This document shows, piece after piece, positions 32,759 to 42,218 of a stretch of DNA of 64,000 bases; within the stretch, counting starts at the first letter, position 1; each line of letters opens with the position of its first letter. Source of the DNA: LZORAL124-50-18 sp051208045 (GTDB lineage: Bacteria; Pseudomonadota; Gammaproteobacteria; Pseudomonadales; Oleiphilaceae); the NCBI GenBank assembly GCA_051208045.1, contig JBPJFY010000014.1, positions 1-64,000 on the forward strand, written 5' to 3'. The notes under the pieces were generated by a model that was given only the letters and a program-made list of their open reading frames with translations, was not told the DNA's origin and did not search any database. A program made the translations under genes and the position numbers.

Positions 32759-32804
32759 AAAACCGATTTGAGCATGCATGCACATGGTCAGATCGGTTTT
32801 TTAT
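32759..32804 (+). terminator. Rho-independent terminator after rpsT
   Basis: AAAACCGAT (32759-32767) pairs with ATCGGTTTT (32792-32800) around a 24-base loop. The T run continues to 32802 on the plus strand. The A run on the other side could make it act in both directions, for the gene ending at 32806. Confidence 0.7.
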
Positions 32805-32805
32805 T

Positions 32806-33696
32806 TCAGTACAACTTTTTCTGACCGGGCAACCTTCGGCGAAAACGCTTGTATTCCCATTGATATTGCGGAATAGCCTCCCTGACAGCACGCTCAACGG
32901 ACGCATTAATCGCCGTCAAAGACGCCACAAGATCCTCGCTATGCACCCCTTCGTCTGCGGGACGAATGATCAACCGATAACCCTCTCCGCCCGCCAGCCG
33001 CAAAGCATACGCCATTAACACAACAGGACGCGTTTTCTGTATCAAACGGGAGACCAACGTCATGGTATGCGCCGCCTCACCAAAAAACGGAGCAAACTCG
33101 GCGCTGTTGGGCGCAGGCACTTGATCTGGCAGCACACCCACAACGCCACCTTTTTTAAGAATCGTCAACAGGCGGGCCACGCCGCGTTGATTGGTCGGCA
33201 CCAGTTCTGCACTGGTACGGCCCCGCGCTGCTGTGATGACGCGTTCAAATTCTTTCATTTTCGGTGGCCGAAACATCGACGCCATGTCGTACCGGGATGC
33301 CAGGTATAAGCCGGTCACCTCCCAATTCCCGTGGTGCGGGCCAAGGAAAAGCACGCCTCGCCCTGCCGCCTGTGCCTCTGCCACCCAATGCTCACCCTCC
33401 ACCGACTGAATTTTAGCCAGCACCGCGTCGGACGTTCGAAACCACACGTAGCTGAACTCCAGCATAGTTTTCGCTGTTTCCTGCATACTCTGCCGGGTGA
33501 GCACTTGAAGCTCCGCCTCGCTTTTTTCAGGAAAGCACAGTGCCAGATTCGTTCGTGTGATCTTCGCAGGTGTCAGCCGCAACCCGGTAATTATCTGCCC
33601 GAGCAGCCCCCCCAGACTTTGAATCCAACGTAACGGCAACAGAGCGATGCCTTTCATTAAGCACACAGCCAGCGTCACTACAATTTTTTCAGACAC
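32806..33696 (-). CDS. LpxL/HtrB-type lysophospholipid (lipid A) acyltransferase
   Basis: Inner-membrane acyltransferase of the LpxL/LpxM/HtrB family, which adds secondary acyl chains to Kdo2-lipid A or related lipids. The 296-residue protein has an N-terminal membrane segment (VVTLAVCLMKGIALLPLRWI). The H-x4-D/E catalytic motif is in GPHHGNWEVTGLY. The GVVGVLPDQVPAP segment and the C-terminal QYQWEYKRFRRR are both conserved in the family. The GTG start has GGGAGAG upstream. Which acyl position or lipid it uses cannot be told from the sequence. It neighbours other envelope genes. Confidence 0.88.
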   Translation of the reverse strand: MSEKIVVTLAVCLMKGIALLPLRWIQSLGGLLGQIITGLRLTPAKITRTNLALCFPEKSEAELQVLTRQSMQETAKTMLEFSYVWFRTSDAVLAKIQSVEGEHWVAEAQAAGRGVLFLGPHHGNWEVTGLYLASRYDMASMFRPPKMKEFERVITAARGRTSAELVPTNQRGVARLLTILKKGGVVGVLPDQVPAPNSAEFAPFFGEAAHTMTLVSRLIQKTRPVVLMAYALRLAGGEGYRLIIRPADEGVHSEDLVASLTAINASVERAVREAIPQYQWEYKRFRRRLPGQKKLY

Positions 33697-33820
33697 ACAC
33701 TCTCCCTACGTTCGGCACACCCTATCGGTACGCACGTGAACAAACCGGCTTGCACCTATCGACTAAACCAGTAACAATGTTTCGAACCGGCCTGAGGCCG
33801 CACTTGATTTAAAATACCCT

Positions 33821-34639
33821 ATGTCTTTCTTCCTGGTCTTACTTGTTATATTTACCATGTGGCTCTCTTTTCGTTATGCCTGGTGGCGCCCCGCCACGGA
33901 TTACCGCCACCCACGGATTCTGATGTACCACATGATAGCGCCTCATCAACCCGGGGCCAAATTCAACGGACTACGTGTACCTCCCGCCCGGTTTGAGCAC
34001 CAGATTCAATGGCTTCACGACAACGGATGGCACTTCGCCACGATGCAGGAAGTAATGGACGCCGCTCACCATATACCCGAAAAAACCGTGGTCATCACGT
34101 TCGACGACGGCTATGCAGACAACCATACCCACGCCTTCCAGATTTTGCAGCGCTACCACGCAAAAGCAACTCTCTATCTCGTGGTAGACCGACATAACAA
34201 TGACTGGTCAACCCAGAAAAAAGCACACCACAACACCGGCGAACTGGCACGAGAGCCAAAGCTCAGTGACGCACAGGTTCAGGAGATGGTGGCTTCCGGC
34301 GTGTTCGAACTCGGCGGTCACACACTGCGACATATTAATCTTGCCACGACGCCGAAGAAAGAAAAAACCGATGAGATTGCGGGGTGTAAGGCAGCACTGG
34401 AGGATACCTTTGGCACTCCTGTCACCAGTTTCGCCTATCCTTTTGGCATCTACACGGAAGAGGATGCTGCTCTGGCGGAGGCTGCCGGGTTTACTCACGC
34501 AGTGCTGGCAGAAGGGGGCATTGAGACTGACCGATTCTCGCAGCCATTTTTAATCAAGCGAATAAAAATCAGTGGCAAGGATTCGTTTTTCGCTTTTATA
34601 TGCCGGATTCGCACCGGAAAACGAGGATGGAAGAAATAA
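33821..34639 (+). CDS. Membrane-anchored polysaccharide deacetylase
   Basis: NodB-homology carbohydrate esterase (CE4-type). The N-terminal hydrophobic segment (residues 1-21) may anchor it to the inner membrane or act as an uncleaved signal. The motifs of the fold are visible: TFDDGY (catalytic Asp and metal Asp), GGHTLRHINL (two metal-binding His), and FAYPFG. The substrate is unknown, and the lipopolysaccharide-type neighbourhood suggests an envelope sugar. Length is 272 residues. It is divergent from the acyltransferase gene and ends 5 bases before the ELM1-family gene on the other strand. Confidence 0.87.
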   Translation: MSFFLVLLVIFTMWLSFRYAWWRPATDYRHPRILMYHMIAPHQPGAKFNGLRVPPARFEHQIQWLHDNGWHFATMQEVMDAAHHIPEKTVVITFDDGYADNHTHAFQILQRYHAKATLYLVVDRHNNDWSTQKKAHHNTGELAREPKLSDAQVQEMVASGVFELGGHTLRHINLATTPKKEKTDEIAGCKAALEDTFGTPVTSFAYPFGIYTEEDAALAEAAGFTHAVLAEGGIETDRFSQPFLIKRIKISGKDSFFAFICRIRTGKRGWKK

Positions 34640-34644
34640 TGCGC

Positions 34645-35715
34645 TTACTCCAGCGCCAGCAGCGTTGCCAATTGATCCAGAAACGCGTCACGCAAACGTG
34701 ACAGATCCGCTCCGGAGGACAACCCTCCTGCTAACCAGGAAAAGTCATCATCGCTGTCGGTCAAAGCGACCAGATGGCACAAGCCCGCCGCCTGAAACTT
34801 TGCCAGCGCTGCCTGATATCGAGCATCCGGCCGGCCATTACCCAGCGCTAACGCAACCGCCGGCCGCTCACTACTGATCGCTTCGGTAATCATCGTCATG
34901 CTGTCCGCAGTAACCACCACCGCAGAGGCCAAGCCCATGAAAGCCTGCACGACCTTTTCTTCTTTTCGATGCCACCATGCACCGTACGCCAGGTGATCCG
35001 GCTGAATGTGTTCGCTCAAAATTCGCTCAGCCTGCGGGTCAGTTCTACGGGAGGTGGTGATCAACCAGCGAATCCCTTCCTGTTCGGCTACGGCGTTCGC
35101 CCAGCGCGCCAGCGCTGACCAATCGGACTCCTGATAAACGTACCCCGCCCCGTTACCCCCCACCAGGAGCGCCCACAGAGGTCGGTCCGCAAGCACCAAT
35201 CGCTCTCGCAGCGATTGAGCTGCCGCCGCCAACCGTTCAGGGTCGACCACAGACGGCGTTAGCGCCATGACGAGGTTGTTGACGTCTCCCGAGGGCTCTA
35301 GCGTAAGATGCGCTGAAAACGCGCTACCCGGAAGCTTGCGCTTCGAACCAAGGAAAATATTCTGGCACCCGTAATGTCGAGCCAGCAGTATGTTGGCAAA
35401 CGACGTTTTTCCGCCGGCAGAAAGAATGATATCAGGAACCGCTTCGGGTAACGGGGGGCTCTGATAAAATCGATGAAACCAGACGATCGGTTCCGCCACG
35501 TTTGTCACGCGCGATGGGAGAACCAGCTTCGCAACCGGTGCAAAGCGTAGCGTAACCACCACTTCGGTCACCGATATTTCATAACGCTCCTGCAACCAAA
35601 GAAGCAGTCCACGCGCCTGATTAACGTGCCCACCAATACCGTCAGACAGTAATAATACCTGCATCGCTTGGCTTTTCACCGAGTCACTTGCGCTGACCGC
35701 CTGCTGTTGCTCCAT
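34645..35715 (-). CDS. ELM1/GtrOC1-family protein (mitochondrial fission ELM1-like)
   Basis: Belongs to the family named after plant ELM1 and occurring in bacterial lipopolysaccharide loci, where it looks like a glycosyltransferase. Two Rossmann-like halves: the first opens with VLLLSDGIGGHVNQARGL and includes DIILSAGGKTSF; the second contains ALLVGGNGAGYVY and the nucleotide-sugar-like loop VTADSMTMITEAISSERPAVAL. Function in bacteria is not established. The 356-residue protein has no signal peptide or membrane helix. Its neighbours are the deacetylase and, after purU, an O-antigen ligase-like protein. Confidence 0.8.
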   Translation of the reverse strand: MEQQQAVSASDSVKSQAMQVLLLSDGIGGHVNQARGLLLWLQERYEISVTEVVVTLRFAPVAKLVLPSRVTNVAEPIVWFHRFYQSPPLPEAVPDIILSAGGKTSFANILLARHYGCQNIFLGSKRKLPGSAFSAHLTLEPSGDVNNLVMALTPSVVDPERLAAAAQSLRERLVLADRPLWALLVGGNGAGYVYQESDWSALARWANAVAEQEGIRWLITTSRRTDPQAERILSEHIQPDHLAYGAWWHRKEEKVVQAFMGLASAVVVTADSMTMITEAISSERPAVALALGNGRPDARYQAALAKFQAAGLCHLVALTDSDDDFSWLAGGLSSGADLSRLRDAFLDQLATLLALE

Positions 35716-35793
35716 AACTTTCTTTCACCACGCTCATTCGGGCTTCATCCTAAACGAATTCGCCCGGATTAGCGACCTTACCCTGCAGAGCGA

Positions 35794-36654
35794 TCAAGAA
35801 TAGAAAATACAGGTTGTCCCCTTATGGAGAATGATACGGTTTTCCAGTTGCCAGCGTACGGCACGGGTCATCACTTTCTTCTCAATATCTTTACCAATTT
35901 CTTTCAAGTCCTCAGCGGAATAGCGATGAGACACACGAATCGCATCCTGCTCGATAATCGGCCCCTCATCCAGATCATGGGTGACATAGTGCGCTGTGGC
36001 TCCAATCAGCTTCACACCGCGGTCAAAGGCCTGCTGATAGGGGTTGGCTCCTTTGAAAGCGGGCAAGAAAGAGTGATGAATATTAATCAACCTGCCACGA
36101 TAGCGATCAACAAACTCTGAACTTAATACCTGCATGTAACGGGCAAGCACGATCAGGTCAGCATCATCCACCCGACTTTTAATTTGAAACTCAGCATAGC
36201 TTTTATCCAGAGGGTCAACTTCGACATACTCGAAAGCAATCCCGTGCCGCTCCACCACCGGTTTCAGGTCCGGATGATTACTCACCACCACACCGACACG
36301 CCCACCCAGCCGACCCATTTCCGCCTGGGAAAGCAATTCCAGGAGCACATGGTCGTGCTGAGAAACAAGGATGGCAATTTTCTTTCCCGGGTCGGGTAAA
36401 TCCAGGCGATGATGCAGTGCGCCGAGTCGTGTCAGCTCAGCCGGCAGGCGTTCGGTCACTTCGTCTGTCTGGCTGGATGATCCAGGTAAAGAGAGTTCAT
36501 AGCGAAGAAAGGCGACCGACTGATCGTGGGACAGGTGCTGATCAATGGCATGGATGACAATGCCGACACCATGGAAAAAATTGGCAAGTTCCACGACGAC
36601 ATTGTCGCGGGTATGAGGGAATACTACACAAAGAGATGCGCAGCCGGATACCAT
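35794..36654 (-). CDS. purU: Formyltetrahydrofolate deformylase
   Basis: Releases formate from 10-formyltetrahydrofolate to balance one-carbon pools. The ATG at 36654 follows a perfect AGGAGG at 7 bases and gives 286 residues, the family length. The N-terminal ACT domain (about 1-85) contains ANFFHGVGIVIHAIDQHL. The catalytic domain resembles glycinamide ribonucleotide formyltransferase, with VLARYMQVLS, the HHSFLPAFKGANPYQQA segment, the GATAHYVTHDLDEGPIIEQ loop and its catalytic Asp/His. It appears to be transcribed on its own among envelope genes. Confidence 0.95.
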   Translation of the reverse strand: MVSGCASLCVVFPHTRDNVVVELANFFHGVGIVIHAIDQHLSHDQSVAFLRYELSLPGSSSQTDEVTERLPAELTRLGALHHRLDLPDPGKKIAILVSQHDHVLLELLSQAEMGRLGGRVGVVVSNHPDLKPVVERHGIAFEYVEVDPLDKSYAEFQIKSRVDDADLIVLARYMQVLSSEFVDRYRGRLINIHHSFLPAFKGANPYQQAFDRGVKLIGATAHYVTHDLDEGPIIEQDAIRVSHRYSAEDLKEIGKDIEKKVMTRAVRWQLENRIILHKGTTCIFYS

Positions 36655-36792
36655 AGTCTTCCTCCTTGAGAGCGCTCGCACGGGATGATGCCGAAGCGTG
36701 GTCCTTAACAATTCCTTTAAGTGTCGCTCAAAATAGAAGAAAAGTTTGCAACAAGCCGTATTAAGGTTGTTACGAAGCGTGAGTACTCATAT

Positions 36793-38004
36793 CTATTCGA
36801 TCACCCCATCCGAACTTTTGTAATTCTGAGCACGGGCGGAAACCGAATACACCCCCAAAGCAAAGAAAAACGCACCTAAAAACTCAAAACTGGCTAGTTT
36901 AAAGTCCACCAACCCACGTACAGCCAAAAAAACCAGCACAGAGAGAGCCAGTACTTTGAGCGCTGCAGCCACCGTGAGCGTACCTTCCTGTCGAGTGTTT
37001 CCTCGCGGCATAAGCGCGAACAGGAACACAGCCAACAGCAACGCCCCCAACAATCCACTTGAAAAGATCAATTCCAAATACACGTTGTGGGGCATGATCA
37101 CGGTATGCCCATCGATCACGAGTTGGCTCACATGCTTGAACATGCCAAATCCATGCCCCACCCAGGGACGTTCAAGAATCAGGTGCCAAGTATGCAGGAA
37201 GATCTCCTTTCTGGCCTCGAAGGTGTGCCCCAGGCACACCTCACCAACACAAGCACCAAAATGAATAAAAAACAGATAGATATAAATGCTCAACGCCGCG
37301 CTGAGCGAAGCTATCCAAACTTTTCGCCAATGGCGGTGTCCAGCACCAAAGACCACGAGCAGCGCACTGCCGAGCGCGAGCAGATTGCCCTTGGAAGTTG
37401 TTCCCACGAGCATCAACAGCAGCAGCAGTAACATAACTAGGAACACAAGGGACTGCTGGCGCGATGTCACCACCCAACGAAGGGACCAGCCCACCAACAA
37501 GGCCACCATCGCGACCAGGATTGCAAACTCATGCAGGTTCCCCCAGGCAGTATAGATCAGCGTCGCTTCACGAAAGATCACTGTACCTGAGGCTATCGCA
37601 AATCCGAGATACAATAGAGTGACGCTCCCCACCAGCCAATAGCTCACAGGAGTGAGCCTGCCAAGCCCCGACCAAGCCAGCAGCTTAGCCCCGAGGTAAT
37701 GCCCGATAAAAAAGACACCAAAGGCCCTGATCAGGTCATAACCTCCCTTGGCGGACACGCGAAGTACATCCGAGGCCAACCAGCCGGTCAGAAGAAAAAG
37801 ACAACCTGCCCAGAGCAGAGGGCCTCGCCCGGCCAGCGCCTGCTTGAAAAGTGATCGTTGCCAGACGATCAAACAGAGAAGAACAGCGAAAGAAACCGCG
37901 CTCGCAGAAAGCTTTTCTACCGGTAGCGCAATGATAAAGTAGCAAAACATCACCCCATGGATCAGAGGTGCATGTTCAGACAGCGAGGAAAGCCTAAGGG
38001 GCAT
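36793..38004 (-). CDS. O-antigen ligase/polymerase-like membrane protein
   Basis: Polytopic protein of 403 residues with about 10-12 hydrophobic segments and one large periplasmic loop (roughly 240-310), the layout of the WaaL/Wzy_C family. The loop has GHTFEARKEIFLHTWHLILERPWVGHGFGMFK, with the R and H positions conserved in ligases (RKEI, WVGHGFG). It may attach O-antigen to lipid A core or polymerise a glycan. In Pseudomonas the region after glnE-ilvE likewise holds lipopolysaccharide genes. Its start lies 48 bases after ilvE, with a hairpin between them. Confidence 0.8.
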   Translation of the reverse strand: MPLRLSSLSEHAPLIHGVMFCYFIIALPVEKLSASAVSFAVLLCLIVWQRSLFKQALAGRGPLLWAGCLFLLTGWLASDVLRVSAKGGYDLIRAFGVFFIGHYLGAKLLAWSGLGRLTPVSYWLVGSVTLLYLGFAIASGTVIFREATLIYTAWGNLHEFAILVAMVALLVGWSLRWVVTSRQQSLVFLVMLLLLLLMLVGTTSKGNLLALGSALLVVFGAGHRHWRKVWIASLSAALSIYIYLFFIHFGACVGEVCLGHTFEARKEIFLHTWHLILERPWVGHGFGMFKHVSQLVIDGHTVIMPHNVYLELIFSSGLLGALLLAVFLFALMPRGNTRQEGTLTVAAALKVLALSVLVFLAVRGLVDFKLASFEFLGAFFFALGVYSVSARAQNYKSSDGVIE

Positions 38005-38018
38005 AAGAAAGAATCAGA

Positions 38019-38038
38019 GAGCGCTTCCAAACGCGCTC
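38019..38038 (-). terminator. Hairpin after ilvE, before the O-antigen ligase-like gene
   Basis: GAGCGC (38019-38024) and GCGCTC (38033-38038) with an 8-base loop. On the minus strand the stem is followed by a T/C-rich stretch rather than a pure T run, so termination would be partial. Confidence 0.4.
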
Positions 38039-38052
38039 CCTGCATCAATGGA

Positions 38053-38976
38053 TCAGGCGACAGGCGTCAGCCATTCCATGTTCTGAGGACGACGCCCTTT
38101 CACGGCATCAAAATACATCGCCTGGAGTTTGGTGGTCAATTCACCACGTACGCCTGATCCGATCTGGCGACCATCCAGCTCACGAATCGGCAGCACTTCG
38201 GCTGCAGTCCCGGTGAAGAAGGCTTCATCGGCCACATAGACTTCATCGCGCGTGATGCGTTTTTCGTTAATCTTCAATCCCAGCTCTTCCGCAAATGAGA
38301 AGATCGTTTTACGGGTAATTCCATCCAGGCATGAAGTCAGCTCTGGCGTATACAGTTGACCTTCACGAATGATGAAGATGTTCTCACCACTGCCTTCAGC
38401 CACGTAGCCCTCATTATCCAGCAGCAATGCCTCGTCACACCCACAACGCAAAGCCTCATTCAATGCCAGCATGGAATTAATGTAATGCCCATTCGCCTTG
38501 GCCTTGCACATGCTGATGTTGACATGGTGCCGCGTATAAGAGGACGTGCGCACCTTAATACCCTTTTCCCGCGCTTCCGGCGACATGTAGGACGGCCACG
38601 CCCAGGCGGCTACAATGACGTGCACTTTCAAATTGTCTGCACGCAGCCCCATGCCCTCCGAGCCAAAAAACATCATGGGACGCAGGTAGGCTTCATGCAG
38701 ATTATTTTCACGCACCACCGCGCGCTGCGCTTCGTTGATTTCTTCCTTGCTGAACGTGACGGGCATTTGCAAAATGTGTGCGGAGCGGAACAAACGATCG
38801 GTATGTTCCTGCAGTTTGAAAATGGCTGTACCCTGTTCGGCTTCATAGGCGCGGACTCCCTCAAAGCATCCCATGCCGTAGTGCAGTGTGTGTGTCAACA
38901 CATGCACTTTGGCATCGCGCCAGGGAACCATTTCACCATCAAACCAAATGAGGCCATCTCTGTCAGCCATCGACAT
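38053..38976 (-). CDS. ilvE: Branched-chain amino acid aminotransferase
   Basis: PLP enzyme for the last step of valine, leucine and isoleucine synthesis, using glutamate as donor. The ATG at 38976 has AGGAG 8 bases upstream and gives 307 residues. Class IV fold: WFDGEMVPWRDAKVHVLTHTLHYGMGCFEGVRAY at the N-terminus, the PLP lysine in KAKANGHYINS, EGSGENIF, and GTAAEVLPI near the end. It lies downstream of glnE on the same strand, as in Pseudomonas, but has its own -10 box. Confidence 0.95.
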   Translation of the reverse strand: MSMADRDGLIWFDGEMVPWRDAKVHVLTHTLHYGMGCFEGVRAYEAEQGTAIFKLQEHTDRLFRSAHILQMPVTFSKEEINEAQRAVVRENNLHEAYLRPMMFFGSEGMGLRADNLKVHVIVAAWAWPSYMSPEAREKGIKVRTSSYTRHHVNISMCKAKANGHYINSMLALNEALRCGCDEALLLDNEGYVAEGSGENIFIIREGQLYTPELTSCLDGITRKTIFSFAEELGLKINEKRITRDEVYVADEAFFTGTAAEVLPIRELDGRQIGSGVRGELTTKLQAMYFDAVKGRRPQNMEWLTPVA

Positions 38977-39035
38977 AATCTTTGCTCCTAAAAATCCACC
39001 CGCGCGGGGTATTGATGCCAAAAAAACAGCTCAAA

Positions 39036-39041
39036 ATTATA
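39036..39041 (-). promoter_or_regulatory. Candidate -10 box of ilvE
   Basis: Perfect TATAAT on the minus strand, about 60 bases before the ilvE ATG in an A/T-rich gap of 160 bases after glnE. The -35 region is weak (CGACAA at a 17-bp distance). Confidence 0.5.
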
Positions 39042-39139
39042 CAGAAAACTCAATACGTTTGTCGCAACTTTTTTCGCTGGGCAGCACGCAAATCCGCGAG
39101 AATTCTGCACTCCCGGTGTGCGGAATGGCGCTCAGCGTG

Positions 39140-42094
39140 CTAATCCTCCGCCCCTTCCTCAAACAGCGCCTGCCAGACCGGTGACACCAGCTCACGCTCT
39201 TCAATGGCCAGATCACCCGACACTTTCGAAGACTTATTTTGCAACGCTCGCTTGTGGATGATCGAGCGTAAACTGATGTACGCCGCCTTCAACGCTTCTG
39301 TCTTTTCCTTGTCCAGCACACCGGCATCGCCAATTTCCTCTAACAGGCGTACATTGTCCGACCATTGACACATTTTTGGGTACTGCGCGCTGTAGGCCAG
39401 AATACAGTACTGAACGATGAATTCGATATCCACGATACCGCCCGCATCCTGTTTCACGTGAAAAACGTCGAGCGCTTGTGATTCGGAGGATTTTGTCCCC
39501 AGGTTCTCCCGCATTTTCTGACGCATTTCGCGCACTTCCTGACGCAAAGCAGACTGATCCCGATCACGACCAATAATCCGTTGGCGCACGGCTTCAAACT
39601 TCGCGGCCAACGCGGTACTTCCTGCGACCGGGCGCGCTCGCACGAGTGCCTGATGCTCCCAGGTCCACGCATTTTCCTGTTGATACTTTTCAAACGCCGC
39701 CAAACTGGAAACTAACAATCCTGAATTTCCCGAGGGACGTAACCGCATGTCCACCTCGTACAATTGCCCTGAGGCCATCTGTGTATTCAGAATATGGATG
39801 ATTTTTTGTCCCAGCCGCGTAAAAAACACACCATTATCTACCGATCGATCGCCATTCGTGCTCAAGTGGGCGGGCACATCATGCAGGAACACCAGGTCAA
39901 GGTCTGAATTGTAACCCAGTTCGATCCCGCCCAGCTTTCCGTACCCCACCACCAGAAAGTCCAGCCCCGCAGGCTCACCTGCAGCCTTTTGCGGATATCC
40001 ATATTTATCAACCAGCATTTTCCAGGCGATCTGCACCACCTTTTCCAGCATCACTTCCGCAATCCAGGTCAAATAGTCGCTGACTTTCATCAATGGCAGC
40101 GTGCCCGCCAACTCGGAAGCGGCCACGCGCAGGACGTGGGCTTTTTTGAACAACCGCAACGCGTTCATCAGCTCTTCTTCATCTTCTTCGGGTATCCGCA
40201 ACAGCTGCTGGCTCAAATCATCGTTCAGAGCGAGTTTATCCGGTGGCGCATACAGCGTTTCCGTGTTGAGCAATTCATCCAGCAATAACGGCGTGGTGGC
40301 CAGTTGCTCCGCAATCCAGGGGCTGACCGCACAGAGTCGCACCAATTGCTGCAGGGCCTGAGGGTTCTCGTACAGCAGGACCAGATAGGCCGTGCGCCTC
40401 AACACGGATTCCACCAATACCAGGACACGCTCCATGGTCGTTCCCGGATGTTCGGCATTGGCCACCGTTTTCAACAGCAGTGGCATAAAGCGGTCCAGGC
40501 GCTCACGCCCCGCTTTTTGCATCATAATGACCGGCCGGCTTTGCTCCAGGGTGCTCAGCTTGCTGGCAATCTCGATGGCATCTCCCATACCCAGCCTTCC
40601 CAGGCGCGCTGCCAGTTTTTCCTCAGGCAATTCCTGCCCCCAGAGGGTTCGCCATTCATCCAGACCGGCGTCGCTGGGCTGCTCATTCTCGCGTCCATCT
40701 GTGATTACTGAGGCAAAGTGCTGACTCACTCGCGCCCGATGCCCAGCCAACGTGCTCAGAAACGCCTCCCAATCAGGTTCAGACATCGTTTTTGCTACCC
40801 GTAACCGATCTGTGGCATCTTTCGGCAGCATTTGTGTCTGCAGGTCTCTCATGCCTTGAATCGCGTGCTCCACATCGCGCAAATAGCAGTAACCCACCCA
40901 GAGTTCATCCACTACCTTAGCCGGCAAAAGCCCGTTACGGGAGAGCGCTTGTAAAACCATTTGCAACTCGCGGCGCTGCAAGCTTGTGTCTCGCCCACCA
41001 CGAATCAGCTGAAACGCCTGCGCAATAAACTCCACTTCACGAATACCGCCATCACCCAGCTTGATATTGTCCGCCATGCCCTTACGCTTAACCTCCTGCG
41101 AGATCATGCGCTTCATATCTCTTAAAGACTCAATCGCTCCGAAATCGATGTACTTGCGATAGACAAAGGGGCGAAGTGCAGCCATCAGCTTTTTACCCGC
41201 CAGTTTATCCCCGGCGACAACGCGAGCCTTGATCATCGCATAGCGCTCCCATTCGCGCCCCTGATCCTGGTAATACTCTTCCATTGCCGCGAAACTCAGT
41301 GCCAGAGCTCCGCTCTGTCCATAGGGCCGGAGTCGCATGTCGACACGGAAGACAAATCCATCGGCGGTATTCTTGTCTAAAATCGTGATCAAACGTTGAC
41401 CCATGCGAATAAAAAACGCCTGGTTTTCAACCGTTCGTCCTTCACCCACCGTTTCCCCTTTCTGAGGAAATGAAAAGATCAGGTCAATGTCAGACGAAAC
41501 ATTCAGCTCATGTGCTCCCAGTTTCCCCATGCCCAGTACCACCATCTGCTGGGGAACGGACTCTCCGTGATCGTTCAGCAAATGAGGTGTTCCCCATTGC
41601 TCACAGCACAGGGGGTAAAGCCAGTTCAGTACTTCATCAATACAGGCATCCGCCAACACCGTCATCTCTTTCACCGTCTGCACAGTGTCTGCTTTGCGTG
41701 AAAAGTCACGCCACACAATGCGGCACATGTGTTGATGGCGAAAGTGTCTTAAGCGGCGCATCAACTCCGCTTCATCCTCCGTTTCCTGAATCAACGATCT
41801 CAGCTCAGCGCGCACTTGCTCCTCGGATCGCGCTGACAGTCCATCCGGTGAGCCAATCAAGGTGGCGAAAAATGCCGGGTTTCTCGCACAGTATTCCGCT
41901 ACGAATAAACTTTGTGACCAGACAGCGGCCCACTCAGTCTGTACACTGTCGGATTGGGCCATAAGCTCGACCAACTCCTTTTCCGACGCCGCTGCAACCA
42001 GTTTTTCCAGGGCGAGTTGGAGGTCAGGCCGAAGGGGCTCTGGAACAATGGCGAGCAAAGAGTTACTGAGAGCGGATAAGGGTTGCGCTTGCAC
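39140..42094 (-). CDS. glnE: Bifunctional glutamine synthetase adenylyltransferase/adenylyl-removing enzyme
   Basis: Adds or removes AMP on glutamine synthetase under control of PII and glutamine. The 984-residue protein has two nucleotidyltransferase domains. The N-terminal adenylyl-removing domain carries the motif VSSDIDLIFSF and the C-terminal adenylyltransferase domain GYNSDLDLVFLHD. Each is followed by a helical domain, with DMRLRPYGQSG and DMRLRPSGNSG as paired sequences. The start is GTG, preceded by AGGAG at 8 bases. It is divergent from the K+ channel gene, with 124 bases between. Confidence 0.96.
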   Translation of the reverse strand: MQAQPLSALSNSLLAIVPEPLRPDLQLALEKLVAAASEKELVELMAQSDSVQTEWAAVWSQSLFVAEYCARNPAFFATLIGSPDGLSARSEEQVRAELRSLIQETEDEAELMRRLRHFRHQHMCRIVWRDFSRKADTVQTVKEMTVLADACIDEVLNWLYPLCCEQWGTPHLLNDHGESVPQQMVVLGMGKLGAHELNVSSDIDLIFSFPQKGETVGEGRTVENQAFFIRMGQRLITILDKNTADGFVFRVDMRLRPYGQSGALALSFAAMEEYYQDQGREWERYAMIKARVVAGDKLAGKKLMAALRPFVYRKYIDFGAIESLRDMKRMISQEVKRKGMADNIKLGDGGIREVEFIAQAFQLIRGGRDTSLQRRELQMVLQALSRNGLLPAKVVDELWVGYCYLRDVEHAIQGMRDLQTQMLPKDATDRLRVAKTMSEPDWEAFLSTLAGHRARVSQHFASVITDGRENEQPSDAGLDEWRTLWGQELPEEKLAARLGRLGMGDAIEIASKLSTLEQSRPVIMMQKAGRERLDRFMPLLLKTVANAEHPGTTMERVLVLVESVLRRTAYLVLLYENPQALQQLVRLCAVSPWIAEQLATTPLLLDELLNTETLYAPPDKLALNDDLSQQLLRIPEEDEEELMNALRLFKKAHVLRVAASELAGTLPLMKVSDYLTWIAEVMLEKVVQIAWKMLVDKYGYPQKAAGEPAGLDFLVVGYGKLGGIELGYNSDLDLVFLHDVPAHLSTNGDRSVDNGVFFTRLGQKIIHILNTQMASGQLYEVDMRLRPSGNSGLLVSSLAAFEKYQQENAWTWEHQALVRARPVAGSTALAAKFEAVRQRIIGRDRDQSALRQEVREMRQKMRENLGTKSSESQALDVFHVKQDAGGIVDIEFIVQYCILAYSAQYPKMCQWSDNVRLLEEIGDAGVLDKEKTEALKAAYISLRSIIHKRALQNKSSKVSGDLAIEERELVSPVWQALFEEGAED

Positions 42095-42218
42095 GGCGAG
42101 GGCTCCTTGTCTATGTTTGATTCAAGAGTCAATCAGGCGGGTTGCTACTTGCAATCCTTTCATTGTGGACTAAAAATACAGCCAATTCATTGGTACCCGT
42201 CAAGAAATCTTTCAATGC

